From Myxococcales bacterium (GTDB taxonomy: Bacteria > Myxococcota_A > SURF-8): a stretch of 64,000 nucleotides of DNA. Position 1 is the first letter of the stretch, and each line of letters starts with the position of its first letter. Made by a program: the position numbers and the translations under genes. This document shows, one piece after another, positions 46,571 to 59,776 of the stretch. Under the pieces are notes generated by a model, which ran no database searches, was not told where the DNA came from, and saw only the letters and a list, made by a program, of their open reading frames with translations. The stretch lies in NCBI GenBank assembly GCA_003598065.1, contig QZKR01000176.1:1-64000 (forward strand). Reading direction: 5' to 3'.

Positions 46571-48248
46571 GGTCCTCCTGAAGCACCGGCAATACGACGA
46601 CGAACGTCGATCCCTGGCCCGGCTGGCTGGCCACGTCGATCCGGCCATGGTGCGACTTGACGATGCCGTGAACCACGGAAAGGCCCAGGCCCGTTCCCTG
46701 ACCGACTTCCTTGGTGGAAAAGAAGGGCAGGAAAATTTTCTCGCGCACCGCGTCCGACATGCCGACGCCGGTGTCCTGGACGGCAAGCCGGATTTCGTTT
46801 TCGCGCTGCTCGGTGACGACGGTCAGCGCGCCGCCCCCCGTCATGGCCTGAACGGCGTTGACCACGAGGTTCACCGCCACCTGGCGGATTTGCGCTTCGT
46901 CGGCGTAGATTGCCGGCAGGGCGGGAGTCAGCCGGCATTCGGTGCGGATGTTCTGTCTGGCGAGGCGGACGCGGAAAAACGACAGGACTTCCTCGACGAT
47001 GGCGTTCACATCGACCGGCTTGCGCTTGGGCGGAATCTGCCGCGCGAACAGGAGCAGCTTGCGGACGATCTCCCGCGCGTGGAGGGCGGCGGTCTCGATC
47101 CGGCCGATGTCGGCGAGCGCCTGCTCCGGCATGGCGGGCGTGTCCTTCAGCAGTTCGGCGAAGCCCAGGATTCCCGTCAGCGGTTCGTTGATCTCGTGCG
47201 CCATGCCGGCGGACAGCTGGCCGATCGTCGCCAGCCGGTCGGCGTGGCGAAGCTGCTCCTGGAGCTTCTCCTGCTCCTTTTCCGCCTGCCGCCGCTCGAT
47301 CAAGAGCGCCACCTCGCGCGCCACGGAGTCGATCAGGTGGCGCTCCTCGTCGAGGAACGGCCCTTCATCCAGTTCCGGCCGCGATTCGAGGTAAGCCACT
47401 TCCACCCGCCCGCGGTGCGCCTCGCCGACGACAAGATCGGCGCGCTGCATGAAATCGGATTCGCGGAACCCCGGCGTCTCGTAGCTCGACTTGTCGAAGA
47501 CGATTCGCGCCTCGGTGATCTCGGGGTAGAGGTAGGCCGGAGGCAGCAGGCGGACGATGCGGCCGAGCAGAAACGCCATGGGCTGGTGCGATTTGGCGGC
47601 CAGGTCGGCGATGCCGTACATGCACATCAGTTCCTTGACGCGCTCGCGCAACTCGAACTGGGCCTGGTTGTGAGACAAAGCCAAGCCGATAATCGCCATC
47701 GCCTCGCTCAACTGCTCCATCGTCGAGGCGGGAATGGTCATGGCCTCGCGGTAGAACAGCCCCAGCACGCCGCGGGTTTCCATGCCGAACGTCAGCGGAA
47801 AAACGGCCAGAGCGCCGAAGGCGTCCGGAGCGGGGGCGGCCGTCTCGTCGCTTCGACGCCAAAACCGGCCTTGATAAGCCCGTCGTTTCGGCCCCTGCAC
47901 GGCCGAGGGGGGATCGAAGAGGCCTCGCAGATCGACCTCGGCGGGCGCGTTGTGCAGCTTATAAAAGAGAGAAAGGTCCGGCGCTCCTTCCATCCGCGTG
48001 ACGGCGCAGAAGAAGGGGGGCGTTTCGCCCCGGCGCGCGTCGCAATGGAAAAACCGCCGTCGTTCGCGGTACATCGCCTCGACGGCGTCGCACCCCGAGA
48101 AATGGATCAGCAGCGAGGCGACGTCGCGCAGCATCTCCAGCGTCATACGCCCCCGCGCGGCCTGTGAGAGAACGCGATCGGCCAGCAGGCGGTAATCTTC
48201 CTTGGATTTGGCGCTGAGCGGCGACTTCGGCGGTTGCTTTTTATTCAT
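46560..48248 (-). CDS. Cytoplasmic GAF-domain sensor histidine kinase
   Basis: A 562-residue protein with no membrane segment. The N-terminal 300 residues include a GAF-like ligand-binding region (FPLTFGMETRGVLGLFY). After a coiled coil (VALLIERRQAEKEQEKLQEQL) comes the HisKA H-box LSAGMAHEINEPLTGIL, then HATPase with LVVNAVQAM, DTGVGM and GTGLGLSVVHGI. It should phosphorylate the NtrC-type regulator encoded immediately downstream. The signal is intracellular. The next gene upstream is glutamate dehydrogenase, so a link to nitrogen or redox status is possible but unproven. Confidence 0.9.
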   Translation of the reverse strand: MNKKQPPKSPLSAKSKEDYRLLADRVLSQAARGRMTLEMLRDVASLLIHFSGCDAVEAMYRERRRFFHCDARRGETPPFFCAVTRMEGAPDLSLFYKLHNAPAEVDLRGLFDPPSAVQGPKRRAYQGRFWRRSDETAAPAPDAFGALAVFPLTFGMETRGVLGLFYREAMTIPASTMEQLSEAMAIIGLALSHNQAQFELRERVKELMCMYGIADLAAKSHQPMAFLLGRIVRLLPPAYLYPEITEARIVFDKSSYETPGFRESDFMQRADLVVGEAHRGRVEVAYLESRPELDEGPFLDEERHLIDSVAREVALLIERRQAEKEQEKLQEQLRHADRLATIGQLSAGMAHEINEPLTGILGFAELLKDTPAMPEQALADIGRIETAALHAREIVRKLLLFARQIPPKRKPVDVNAIVEEVLSFFRVRLARQNIRTECRLTPALPAIYADEAQIRQVAVNLVVNAVQAMTGGGALTVVTEQRENEIRLAVQDTGVGMSDAVREKIFLPFFSTKEVGQGTGLGLSVVHGIVKSHHGRIDVASQPGQGSTFVVVLPVLQEDHGR

Positions 48249-48469
48249 GAGACGGCGACGAGCGTTCCATTCTCCCCGGCGTGGGGTCGGCGCTCATTTT
48301 GCCACCGGAACGGAAAAAAGGCGAGGCCGCCGCGAGGCTCACGTTCGATCGGCGACGGGCTGCGCGGGGATTTGGTTTCGGAATCCGCCTGGTAAGGAGG
48401 CGCCGTCCATCATCGCTTTTCGAACGTCGAACCGTCCCGACGGCCTCGCCGGGCGGACGGGCTCTAAAT

Positions 48470-49753
48470 TCAGGCCCGTCCGCGCAGTCTCGCCGCCTGC
48501 GCCACCCGCTCGATGGCGATCATGTAAGCCGCGTCGCGCATGTAGACGCCGCGCTTTTCCACCAGATCGGCCATGGCGTTGAAGGCGTTGGTCAGCTTGG
48601 TGTCGAGTTTCTTGAGCACTTCGTCCTTTTCCCAGAAGAAGTTCATGTTGTCCTGCACCTGTTCGAAGTAGGAGCAGGTGACGCCGCCGGCGTTGCAGAG
48701 AAAGTCCGGGATTACGTAGATCTTCCGCTCCCGCAGCACGGCGTCGGCTTCGGGCGTCGTGGGGCCGTTCGCGCCCTCGGCGAGCAGCTTCACCCGCTTC
48801 GGGATCAACTGCGCCGTCTCGGCGTTGATCTGGTTTTCCAGCGCGCAGGGCACGAGGATATCGACATCCTGCTTGATCCATTCCGAACCCGGCAGAGCCT
48901 CGTAGCCCGCCGCCAGGGCTTTTTCGCGGTCGATCGCGCCGTAGCTATCGACGATCGACATCAGGAAATCGGGATCGACGCCGTCTTTTTTGCGGTAGGT
49001 ATAGGAGGCGTTGTCCCGGCCGTCCCAGCAGGAGACGCAGACGACCTTGCCGCCGTAGTCGCGGAACAGCTTGGCCGCGTACTGCGAGACGTTGCCGAAG
49101 CCCTGGAAGGCGGCGCTCATCTTGCCGATATCGAGGCCGAGGCGCTTCGCGGCTTCGCGGACGGCGTAAATCACGCCGAAGCCGGTGGCCTCGGTGCGGC
49201 CGAGCGAACCGCCCAGGCCGATCGGCTTGCCGGTGATGAAGCCGGGGAAATGGCCGCCGGCGAGCGTTTCGTATTCGTCGAGCATCCACAGCATGTGCTG
49301 GCCGTTGGTCATCACGTCCGGCGCGGGAACGTCCTGGACGGGACCGACGTTCTTGAACACCTGGCGCACCCAGCCCCGGCAGATCTGTTCCTGCTCGCGC
49401 GGCGAAAGCTTGCGCGGGTCGCAGATCACGCCGCCCTTGCCGCCGCCGAGCGGAATATCGACGACCGCGCACTTCCAGGTCATCCAGGTGGCCAGGGCGC
49501 GTACGGTGTCGGCGGTCTCCTGGGGATGGAAGCGGATGCCGCCCTTGGCGGGGCCGCGAAAATCGTTGTGCTGAACGCGGAAGCCGCGAAAGACGCGGAC
49601 CGAGCCGTCGTCCATGCGCACCGGAATCGTGAAGTGGTACTCACGCAGGGGCCAGCGCAGGAGTTCGCGAACTCCGGGCTCAAGACCCAGCATATCCGCG
49701 ACGCGGTCGAACTGGGTTTGGGCCATCTCGAACGGATTGAAAGCCTTCGACAT
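48470..49753 (-). CDS. gdhA: Glutamate dehydrogenase (Glu/Leu/Phe/Val dehydrogenase family)
   Basis: A 427-residue cytoplasmic enzyme that reversibly converts glutamate to 2-oxoglutarate and ammonia. The motifs KGGIRFHP and DIPLGGGKGGV contain the substrate Lys residues; VAGFGNVG is here FQGFGNVSQYAA in the NAD(P) domain, and EGANGPTTPEAD is the late glutamate-binding motif. Length matches the roughly 420-residue hexameric class. AAGGAG stands before the ATG. The Cys-rich gene ends 72 bp upstream on the same strand, so cotranscription is likely. Confidence 0.95.
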   Translation of the reverse strand: MSKAFNPFEMAQTQFDRVADMLGLEPGVRELLRWPLREYHFTIPVRMDDGSVRVFRGFRVQHNDFRGPAKGGIRFHPQETADTVRALATWMTWKCAVVDIPLGGGKGGVICDPRKLSPREQEQICRGWVRQVFKNVGPVQDVPAPDVMTNGQHMLWMLDEYETLAGGHFPGFITGKPIGLGGSLGRTEATGFGVIYAVREAAKRLGLDIGKMSAAFQGFGNVSQYAAKLFRDYGGKVVCVSCWDGRDNASYTYRKKDGVDPDFLMSIVDSYGAIDREKALAAGYEALPGSEWIKQDVDILVPCALENQINAETAQLIPKRVKLLAEGANGPTTPEADAVLRERKIYVIPDFLCNAGGVTCSYFEQVQDNMNFFWEKDEVLKKLDTKLTNAFNAMADLVEKRGVYMRDAAYMIAIERVAQAARLRGRA

Positions 49754-49825
49754 GATTTGACTCCTTAATGGCGACGACTGAAGTACAAATCCCGGTTCAC
49801 GCGATGCGCCGAAGACGGGAGCAGG

Positions 49826-50170
49826 TCAGCAGTATTCCTCGCAGTGCCAGACGCCGCTGGGCGGCTTGGGCAGTTTGCAGCGGCGACGGCTGTCGCAATT
49901 GGCGCAAAGCCCGAGCAAATGGAGTCCCGCCAGGTCCGCGTCCGGGCGGACGGCGCAGTCCTGGCGCGCCGGCGAAGCGGCCGCCGGCTCGGGGCTGCAT
50001 TCGTACAGCTCGCATTCCACGAAGGCCGTCGAAGCCGTTGCGGAATAGCCGCATCCCTCGACGTGCGCGCAGTTGACGCACAGGCGGCTCGTAAACACGG
50101 GCTCCACGTCCCGAAGCTCTTCCTCGGGGGCGAGGGTGTGGGCTTGATTAACGATTCTGGCGGCGGGCAT
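49826..50170 (-). CDS. Small Cys-rich protein, likely metal-binding
   Basis: A 114-residue protein; ATG 50170 has GGAGAGG upstream. Cysteines fall in two blocks: LCVNCAHVEGCGYS in the middle and LCANCDSRRRCKLPKPPSGVWHCEEYC at the C-terminus. The two blocks share a CxNC...C pattern, as if duplicated. The family with the end motif CxxCxxxxxCxLPKPxGGVWHCEEY is found in various delta-type bacteria, from memory; its function is unknown. Zinc or iron-sulfur binding is inferred. It sits upstream of gdhA on the same strand. Confidence 0.7.
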   Translation of the reverse strand: MPAARIVNQAHTLAPEEELRDVEPVFTSRLCVNCAHVEGCGYSATASTAFVECELYECSPEPAAASPARQDCAVRPDADLAGLHLLGLCANCDSRRRCKLPKPPSGVWHCEEYC

Positions 50171-50600
50171 CGTATCCTCTCCTTTCGGGTTCTGGCTGTC
50201 CACTCTTTCATCTACCGATCTATGCTCACGGTGGACGAACGCCAGCGGGTAGAGCAGAGAACGTGCCAAATTGGCCGAGAGGCCTTTTTGTAACGAATCA
50301 TTTTGTAACATACTGTAAATACTATATTTTTAGTTTATACGCAAAAAATTCGCATACATGTAAATCGGGGGATTAAATTGCGCCGAGCGGTGAATTTTTA
50401 CCCACCGGTGCAAAATTCCCCACCCGGAACCGTTTTTAGAACCGCTTGATCGCCGGTCTTCAGCGAACATCATTGTTTTCGGAAAGCGGTTTTCTGTGGC
50501 AAAGTGCGGCGGCGGCGGCCGACGTCGGAAAATTTCTTTTTTGGCGCGGTCTTTGCTCTCCAGAGGCGATAACCTGACTGGAGAAACGGAACGTCAACCC
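50171..50600. promoter_or_regulatory. AT-rich divergent intergenic region with repeated motifs
   Basis: 430 bp without a gene between the Cys-rich gene (minus) and the PPDK_N gene (plus). The core at 50285-50385 is strikingly AT-rich. TTTTGTAAC occurs twice (50286-50294 and 50301-50309) and a third GTAA block follows at 50315. An imperfect inverted repeat GTAAATACTA / TAGTTTATAC spans 50315-50340. These are good candidates for operator sites. No clear sigma-54 box was seen. Confidence 0.5.
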
Positions 50601-53573
50601 ATGGTTAATCTGGACAGCATTCAACATCGTTTCGACACCTACCGTTCGCTGATGCCTCATCGCATCAACGAGATTCTGCTCGTGGCGACGCTATATGACG
50701 CCTACATTCTTGAAGAGGATGGCAGCTTCGAGGAATTGATCTGGCAGCAGTACACGAATCGCGGCCTCTCGGCCATGCCGCGCATTCGCAAGGTTCTCGA
50801 CTTGGACGCGGCTATCCAGGCCATCCAGACCCATCCCATCGATCTGGTGCTGACGATCGTCCACGAGAACAGCGATTTCGCTTTCGAGCTGGCCGGGCGA
50901 GTCAAGGTCCTCAAACCCGAACTGCCCGTCGTGATGCTGGCGACGGACCCGGTGTCGCTCTCCAGCTTGCCGTCGCGCTATCCGTCGCACGGCCTCGACC
51001 GCGTTTTCCTCTGGCAGAACGACCCGGCGCTGCTATTGGCCATCATCAAATATTACGAGGACATGGCCAACGTTGACAACGACACGCAAGTCGGCGGCGT
51101 GCGGGTGGTGCTGCTGGTGGAGGACAACATCGCCTACTGGTCCAAGTTCCTGCCGGTCATCTACACGGCCGTGATGCAGCTGACGCGCCGCCTGCTGGAC
51201 GAGGGACTCAACTACCTCCACAAGCAGCTTCGCATGCGCTCCCGCGCCAAAATCCTGATGGCCGACAGCCTGGAAGGAGCGTTGGACATATACAACCAGT
51301 ACCGGCCCTATCTGCTCGGCGCGATCACCGACGTGCGCTTCTACACGAACGGCCGCCTCGACGACGAAGCCGGTTTCCGGCTAGTGAACCATCTGCGCGA
51401 GGATCTGCCGGACCTGCCGATCTGCATCCAGTCCGCCGATCCGGAGAAGAATCGCAGCCGGGCGCGGGCGCTGGATACGCACTTCATCGACAAGAATTCC
51501 GCCAGCCTGCTCGAAGATCTGCAACGCTTCCTCACCGAGCGCCTCGGGTTCGGCGATTTCGTGTTCCGCCTGCCGGACGGCCGGGAGATCGCCCGCGCCG
51601 GCAGCCCGCGCGAGCTTCTGGCCCGGCTGGCCGAGGCGCCCGCCGAATCGATCCTGCATCACGCCATGAACCAGGAATTTTCGCATTGGATGGCGGCGCG
51701 CACCGAATTGAAGATCGCCGACCAGCTCTATCCCAAGCGCGTCGAGGACTTCAGAGACCCGGAGGAAATCCGGGCCTATATCATGCGCGTCATCCGCAGC
51801 GTGCTGCACGAAAAACAGAGCGACGTCGTGACGCGTTTCACGCCGGACAAGGACCCCAACGAGATCGAGTTCATGCGTTTCGGCGAAGGCTCGTTGGGCG
51901 GCAAGGCGCGCGGGATCAGCTTTTTGCGCTATCTCATCTCCCGGATGGGAACAAGCGCCGCCTATCCCGAGGTGTCGATCGAAATCCCGCCCACCCTTGT
52001 CGTCTGCTCGGGCGAGTTCGACCGTTTTCTGGGCCAGAACGGCCTGCGCGACTTCACGGTCGCCGAAGCGGGGTCCTTCCGGGAGATTCAGGAGCATTTT
52101 CTTCAAGCCCCCCTGCCGCCCGATCTATCCGACGCCCTGCGCGCCTATCTCGTCAAGGTGCGCGAGCCCCTGGCCGTGCGCTCGTCGAGCCTGCTTGAAG
52201 ACTCGCAGCATCTGCCGCTGGCCGGGCTTTACTCGACGTTCATGATTCCCAACAACGAGCCGACCCTCGACCTGCGGCTGGCCTCGCTGGCGCGGGCGAT
52301 CCGGATGGTCTGGGCGTCGGTGTTCGGCGACGACCCCCGATCCTATTTCAAGCCCACGGCCTACCGCGTCGAAGACGAACACATGGCCGTCGTCGTGCAG
52401 AAACTCGGCGGCGGCCGGCAGGGGGAATATTTCTACCCCACCTTCTCCGGCGTCGCCCAGTCGCACAATTTCTACCCCGTTTCGTATATGAAAGCCGAGG
52501 ACGGCGTGGCCCAGATCGCGCTGGGCCTGGGCAAGACGGTGGTCGAGGGCGGCGCGATCGTGCGTTTCTGTCCGAAATACCCGCAACTGATGCCGCAGTT
52601 TTCCTCGATCCGCGACTGGCTCTATTTCACCCAGAAGCATTTTTATGCGCTGGCGCTGAAGCCGCACGACGCCGCGGCGCCGCCGGGGGAGAACCTGGAG
52701 CGCCTGCCCTTGTCCGTCGCCGAGCAGCACGGCGTGCTGCAACAGGCGGCCTCGGTTTATCAGAGCGAAAGCGATCTCTTGGTGGACAGCTTTTTCTACG
52801 ACGGGCCGCGCATCGTCACCTTCGCCAAGGTGCTCCGCGATCCCCGCCTGAAGCTCGGGGCTTTGCTGGGAGACATCCTGGCGAGTTGCGAAGCGGCGAT
52901 GCGGACGCCGGTGGAGATCGAGTTCGCCGTGGATCTGCCGCCCGACCGGCCGCCGGTTTTCTATCTTTTGCAACTCCGGCCCATGGCTTCCAAGCGCCGC
53001 TGGGAGCAGGTGCAGATTACCGACGAACAGCGGAGCGGGGCGATCTGCCGCACCCGTCTGGCGCACGGCAACGGCGTTTTTCGCGGCGTCCGGGACGTCG
53101 TTTACGTAAAACCGGACGCCTTCGACAAATCCCGGACGCGCGAGATCGCCGAGCAGATCGGCCAGGTCAACCGCAAGCTGGCGGAGGAAAAACGGCCCTA
53201 CCTGCTCATCGGCTTCGGGCGCTGGGGCTCCACCGATCCCTGGATGGGGATCGGCGTGCGCTGGGCGCAAATCTCCGGGGTGAAGATCCTGGTGGAGGTC
53301 GGGCTGGAGGGATTCAACGTGGACCCCGCGCAGGGAACCCATTTTTTCCAGAACGTCACGTCGCTGAACATCGGCTGCCTTTCCGTCCCGCACGGCGAGG
53401 GATCGTTTTTGGATTGGAACTGGCTCGAACGGCGGGAGGCGAGAACGGAAACCGAATATCTGCGGCATCTCGAACTCGACCAGCCGCTGACGATCTGGAT
53501 CGACGGCCGCAGCGGCGAAGCGGTCATCGCGGCGCAAACCCCCGAATCGAAACCCCCTGTGAAATCGGAGTGA
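50601..53573 (+). CDS. Receiver-like domains fused to a PEP/pyruvate-dikinase N-terminal (ATP-grasp) domain
   Basis: A 990-residue cytoplasmic protein. ATG 50601 is chosen since it gives a compact start (MVNLDSIQ); the frame is open to 50496. Two receiver-like segments are at the N-terminus (about 20-135 and 165-345), the second with VVLLVEDN and DVRFYTNGRLDD. Then comes the PPDK_N fold: FGEGSLGGKARGISFL, PLAVRSSSLLEDSQHLPLAGLYST and VVEGGAIVRF. The phospho-His swivelling domain and the PEP-binding barrel of true PEP synthase are missing, so the reaction must differ. The Asp-based receivers suggest phosphorylation control. It is divergent from the Cys-rich/gdhA pair. Confidence 0.78.
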   Translation: MVNLDSIQHRFDTYRSLMPHRINEILLVATLYDAYILEEDGSFEELIWQQYTNRGLSAMPRIRKVLDLDAAIQAIQTHPIDLVLTIVHENSDFAFELAGRVKVLKPELPVVMLATDPVSLSSLPSRYPSHGLDRVFLWQNDPALLLAIIKYYEDMANVDNDTQVGGVRVVLLVEDNIAYWSKFLPVIYTAVMQLTRRLLDEGLNYLHKQLRMRSRAKILMADSLEGALDIYNQYRPYLLGAITDVRFYTNGRLDDEAGFRLVNHLREDLPDLPICIQSADPEKNRSRARALDTHFIDKNSASLLEDLQRFLTERLGFGDFVFRLPDGREIARAGSPRELLARLAEAPAESILHHAMNQEFSHWMAARTELKIADQLYPKRVEDFRDPEEIRAYIMRVIRSVLHEKQSDVVTRFTPDKDPNEIEFMRFGEGSLGGKARGISFLRYLISRMGTSAAYPEVSIEIPPTLVVCSGEFDRFLGQNGLRDFTVAEAGSFREIQEHFLQAPLPPDLSDALRAYLVKVREPLAVRSSSLLEDSQHLPLAGLYSTFMIPNNEPTLDLRLASLARAIRMVWASVFGDDPRSYFKPTAYRVEDEHMAVVVQKLGGGRQGEYFYPTFSGVAQSHNFYPVSYMKAEDGVAQIALGLGKTVVEGGAIVRFCPKYPQLMPQFSSIRDWLYFTQKHFYALALKPHDAAAPPGENLERLPLSVAEQHGVLQQAASVYQSESDLLVDSFFYDGPRIVTFAKVLRDPRLKLGALLGDILASCEAAMRTPVEIEFAVDLPPDRPPVFYLLQLRPMASKRRWEQVQITDEQRSGAICRTRLAHGNGVFRGVRDVVYVKPDAFDKSRTREIAEQIGQVNRKLAEEKRPYLLIGFGRWGSTDPWMGIGVRWAQISGVKILVEVGLEGFNVDPAQGTHFFQNVTSLNIGCLSVPHGEGSFLDWNWLERREARTETEYLRHLELDQPLTIWIDGRSGEAVIAAQTPESKPPVKSE

Positions 53574-53623
53574 AGCGGCCGGGTCCGCGCGAACTCGCCA
53601 ATAGTCATCAGCGGCGAAAGAAA

Positions 53624-53652
53624 AAGGGCTTACGGGTTTTCCGTAAGCCCTT
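53624..53652 (-). terminator. Strong rho-independent terminator
   Basis: A perfect 12-bp stem AAGGGCTTACGG / CCGTAAGCCCTT with loop GTTTT. On the minus strand it is followed by TTTTTCTTTC. It is therefore oriented to terminate transcription that comes from the right, such as the tRNA-like remnant at 53661-53716; it also lies 50 bp after the plus-strand PPDK_N gene. Confidence 0.8.
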
Positions 53653-53660
53653 GGCTTCTC

Positions 53661-53716
53661 TGGTGGAGTTAATCGGAATCGAATCGACGGCCTCTCGAAC
53701 GCCTCGGACTCCTGCC
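53661..53716 (-). pseudogene. tRNA 3'-end remnant
   Basis: Read on the minus strand, the segment ends in ACTCCACCA and contains a T-loop-like TTCGATTCC within a weak stem (GTCGA/CCGAT with a mismatch). This is the layout of a tRNA 3' end with an encoded CCA, and a terminator follows immediately. I could not fold a matching D arm, anticodon arm or 5' acceptor strand upstream. It is best read as a decayed or partial tRNA gene. Confidence 0.5.
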
Positions 53717-53756
53717 GGGGCGTTTGCGTGTCCGCCGCCGCCAGAATTCCGTCACC

Positions 53757-53820
53757 AAAATTGTATACTATATTTACACTACTATTTATATTGAAAACTA
53801 TATTTGTACATTTCACCTAA
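53757..53820 (+). promoter_or_regulatory. AT-rich leader with direct repeats, probable promoter of the mosaic lipoprotein
   Basis: A 60-bp AT-rich island in GC-rich DNA. ACTATATTT occurs at 53767-53775 and 53797-53805, with ACTATTTAT at 53781-53789 between them. Several -10-like sequences exist (for example TTTATA), so the exact promoter cannot be fixed. The rest of the 384-bp gap (53574-53957) holds the terminator, the tRNA remnant, and about 137 bp of leader in which I see nothing else. Confidence 0.45.
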
Positions 53821-53957
53821 GGTTCCTTTCCGATTATCCGATATCCCGAATGGGACGCGCGCGGTGTCCCCGGGCCGTCGGTCTTTTCTCCCCCGCCGAT
53901 TCGTCAGCCGGCGGTCCAGTGGCAGCCCAATCTGCAACCTCTTGCACGGAGTGCGTC

Positions 53958-58541
<4,584 letters not shown>

Positions 58542-58717
58542 ACGTGCGGGCGGCCCGCTTCCGCGCATCGGGAGCGAGCCGTCCGATTTGTCAATAGGTG
58601 TCAACGGGATCGGGGAAACTCCGAAAAGGAACGAAGCTCCCGACCGACGCCCTGGCGTGATGCGGTGGAACGCAAGGCGGGGGAAGGAGGTTGCGATATG
58701 GCATTTGTGGGATAAGG

Positions 58718-58748
58718 GCCGGCCGGGTCGATGGCGAGCCCGGCCGGC
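58718..58748. terminator. GC-rich hairpin between convergent genes
   Basis: GCCGGCCGGG and CCCGGCCGGC form a perfect 10-bp stem around an 11-base loop. It lies 177 bp after the mosaic lipoprotein stop and 10 bp from the stop of the EF-hand gene. There is no T tract, so termination would be rho-aided or partial. Confidence 0.5.
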
Positions 58749-58758
58749 GTCGCAATGG

Positions 58759-59217
58759 TCAGGCGCTCAGATCGATGCTGTTCCGAGCGGATTGGGACGT
58801 GAAATAGTTGGCAAGCAAAGAATAAGTGGATGTGGCCGATTCGCTGTCCTGGCTGGAAGCATTCAACGCTTCCAACAGCGACTGGGTCGCCATCCGCCCG
58901 GCGTCGGCGCCTTCCATCGGCGGCGGCCCGGGCGGCGGCCCCATCTTTTGCCGCAGCGAATCCATGGCCTTCTTCATCTCGTCCTGGTTGAGAACGCCGT
59001 TTTCGTCCTGATCGTAATCGGTCAGGAGTTGCTCGACGTCGATGGTCTCACCGGAACGCTCCGAGATCTTCGAGGCCGCCTCGGACAACTCCACCTTGTC
59101 GATCCCGCCGTCGCCGTTCTTATCCGCCCTGTCGAACATTTCGGTCTCGCTGGGCCGTTTGCGCATGGCCTGCAGCGAGAGCAGCCCGGACACTGAATTC
59201 ACCCCGCTTACCGACAT
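58759..59217 (-). CDS. EF-hand calcium-binding protein
   Basis: A 152-residue protein with two EF-hand loops, DKNGDGGIDKVE and DQDENGVLNQDE, both with acidic residues at positions 1, 3, 5 and 12. A Pro-rich segment PPPGPPP and a C-terminal Ser/Ala tail follow. There is no signal peptide, but the Ser/Val/Gly start (MSVSGVNSVSG) resembles secreted EF-hand proteins exported without a cleaved signal. AAAGGAG stands upstream of the ATG. Calcium buffering or sensing is inferred; the DGD-rich lipoproteins around it are also possible calcium binders. Confidence 0.85.
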   Translation of the reverse strand: MSVSGVNSVSGLLSLQAMRKRPSETEMFDRADKNGDGGIDKVELSEAASKISERSGETIDVEQLLTDYDQDENGVLNQDEMKKAMDSLRQKMGPPPGPPPMEGADAGRMATQSLLEALNASSQDSESATSTYSLLANYFTSQSARNSIDLSA

Positions 59218-59397
59218 GACAGTCTCCTTTCAGCGTTTAACGAACGTTTTTTTGAGCCTCCTTTCTCGATCCTTCACTCCATTGGTCTCATGATCGGCCG
59301 GATTCCTTTTAAGTTTGTATCGATTTTGTAAGTGTTTGTACCGGAATCCCCGCGAAACAAACCGCCTTCATGGCGTTCGGCGACGGGCGGGACAGCT

Positions 59398-59724
59398 TTA
59401 CGGGTCCTTGGCGAACAAATAGCCGACGCCCCACACGGTGACGATCCGGCCGGGCCGGCCGTCGCGGTCGCCGAGTTTTTTGCGAAGCTGGGCAATCCGC
59501 TGATCGATGGAGCGATCGAAGCCATTGTAGGAAATGCCGCGGACGTGCCGATAAAGCTCCTCGCGCGGCAGCACTTTTCCGGGGTTCTGGGCCAGGTAAA
59601 CCAGCAGATCGAATTCCGACGTGGTTAATGGAAGGGTCTTGCCGTTCAGGGTGACGCTGCGGTTTTCCTCATCGACGGTCAAGGTTCCAGGTTTGGATTT
59701 TCGTTGCGTTAAAGATAGGCTCAT
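59398..59724 (-). CDS. Stand-alone OmpR/PhoB-type winged-helix DNA-binding protein
   Basis: A 108-residue protein that is only the effector domain of an OmpR-family regulator: SVTLNGKTLPLTTSEFDLLVYLAQNPGKV cut by family landmarks, LPREELYRHV, SYNGFDRSIDQRIAQLRKKLGD and VWGVGYLF. The receiver domain is missing. GGAGG at good spacing before the ATG makes a truncated start unlikely. It may be controlled by amount or by a partner protein. It lies 52 bp after the lamin-tail-like lipoprotein gene, so it may sense the state of that operon. Confidence 0.88.
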   Translation of the reverse strand: MSLSLTQRKSKPGTLTVDEENRSVTLNGKTLPLTTSEFDLLVYLAQNPGKVLPREELYRHVRGISYNGFDRSIDQRIAQLRKKLGDRDGRPGRIVTVWGVGYLFAKDP

Positions 59725-59776
59725 TTTTGAATCCTCCCCTTAAAGTGCGCCGGCGGCCGCTGCGTTTCGGCGCCAA

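Noticed and set aside
53574-53957. Genomic island border at the tRNA remnant
   Set aside because: No integrase, second att copy or change in gene style was found in the window, so an island is not claimed.
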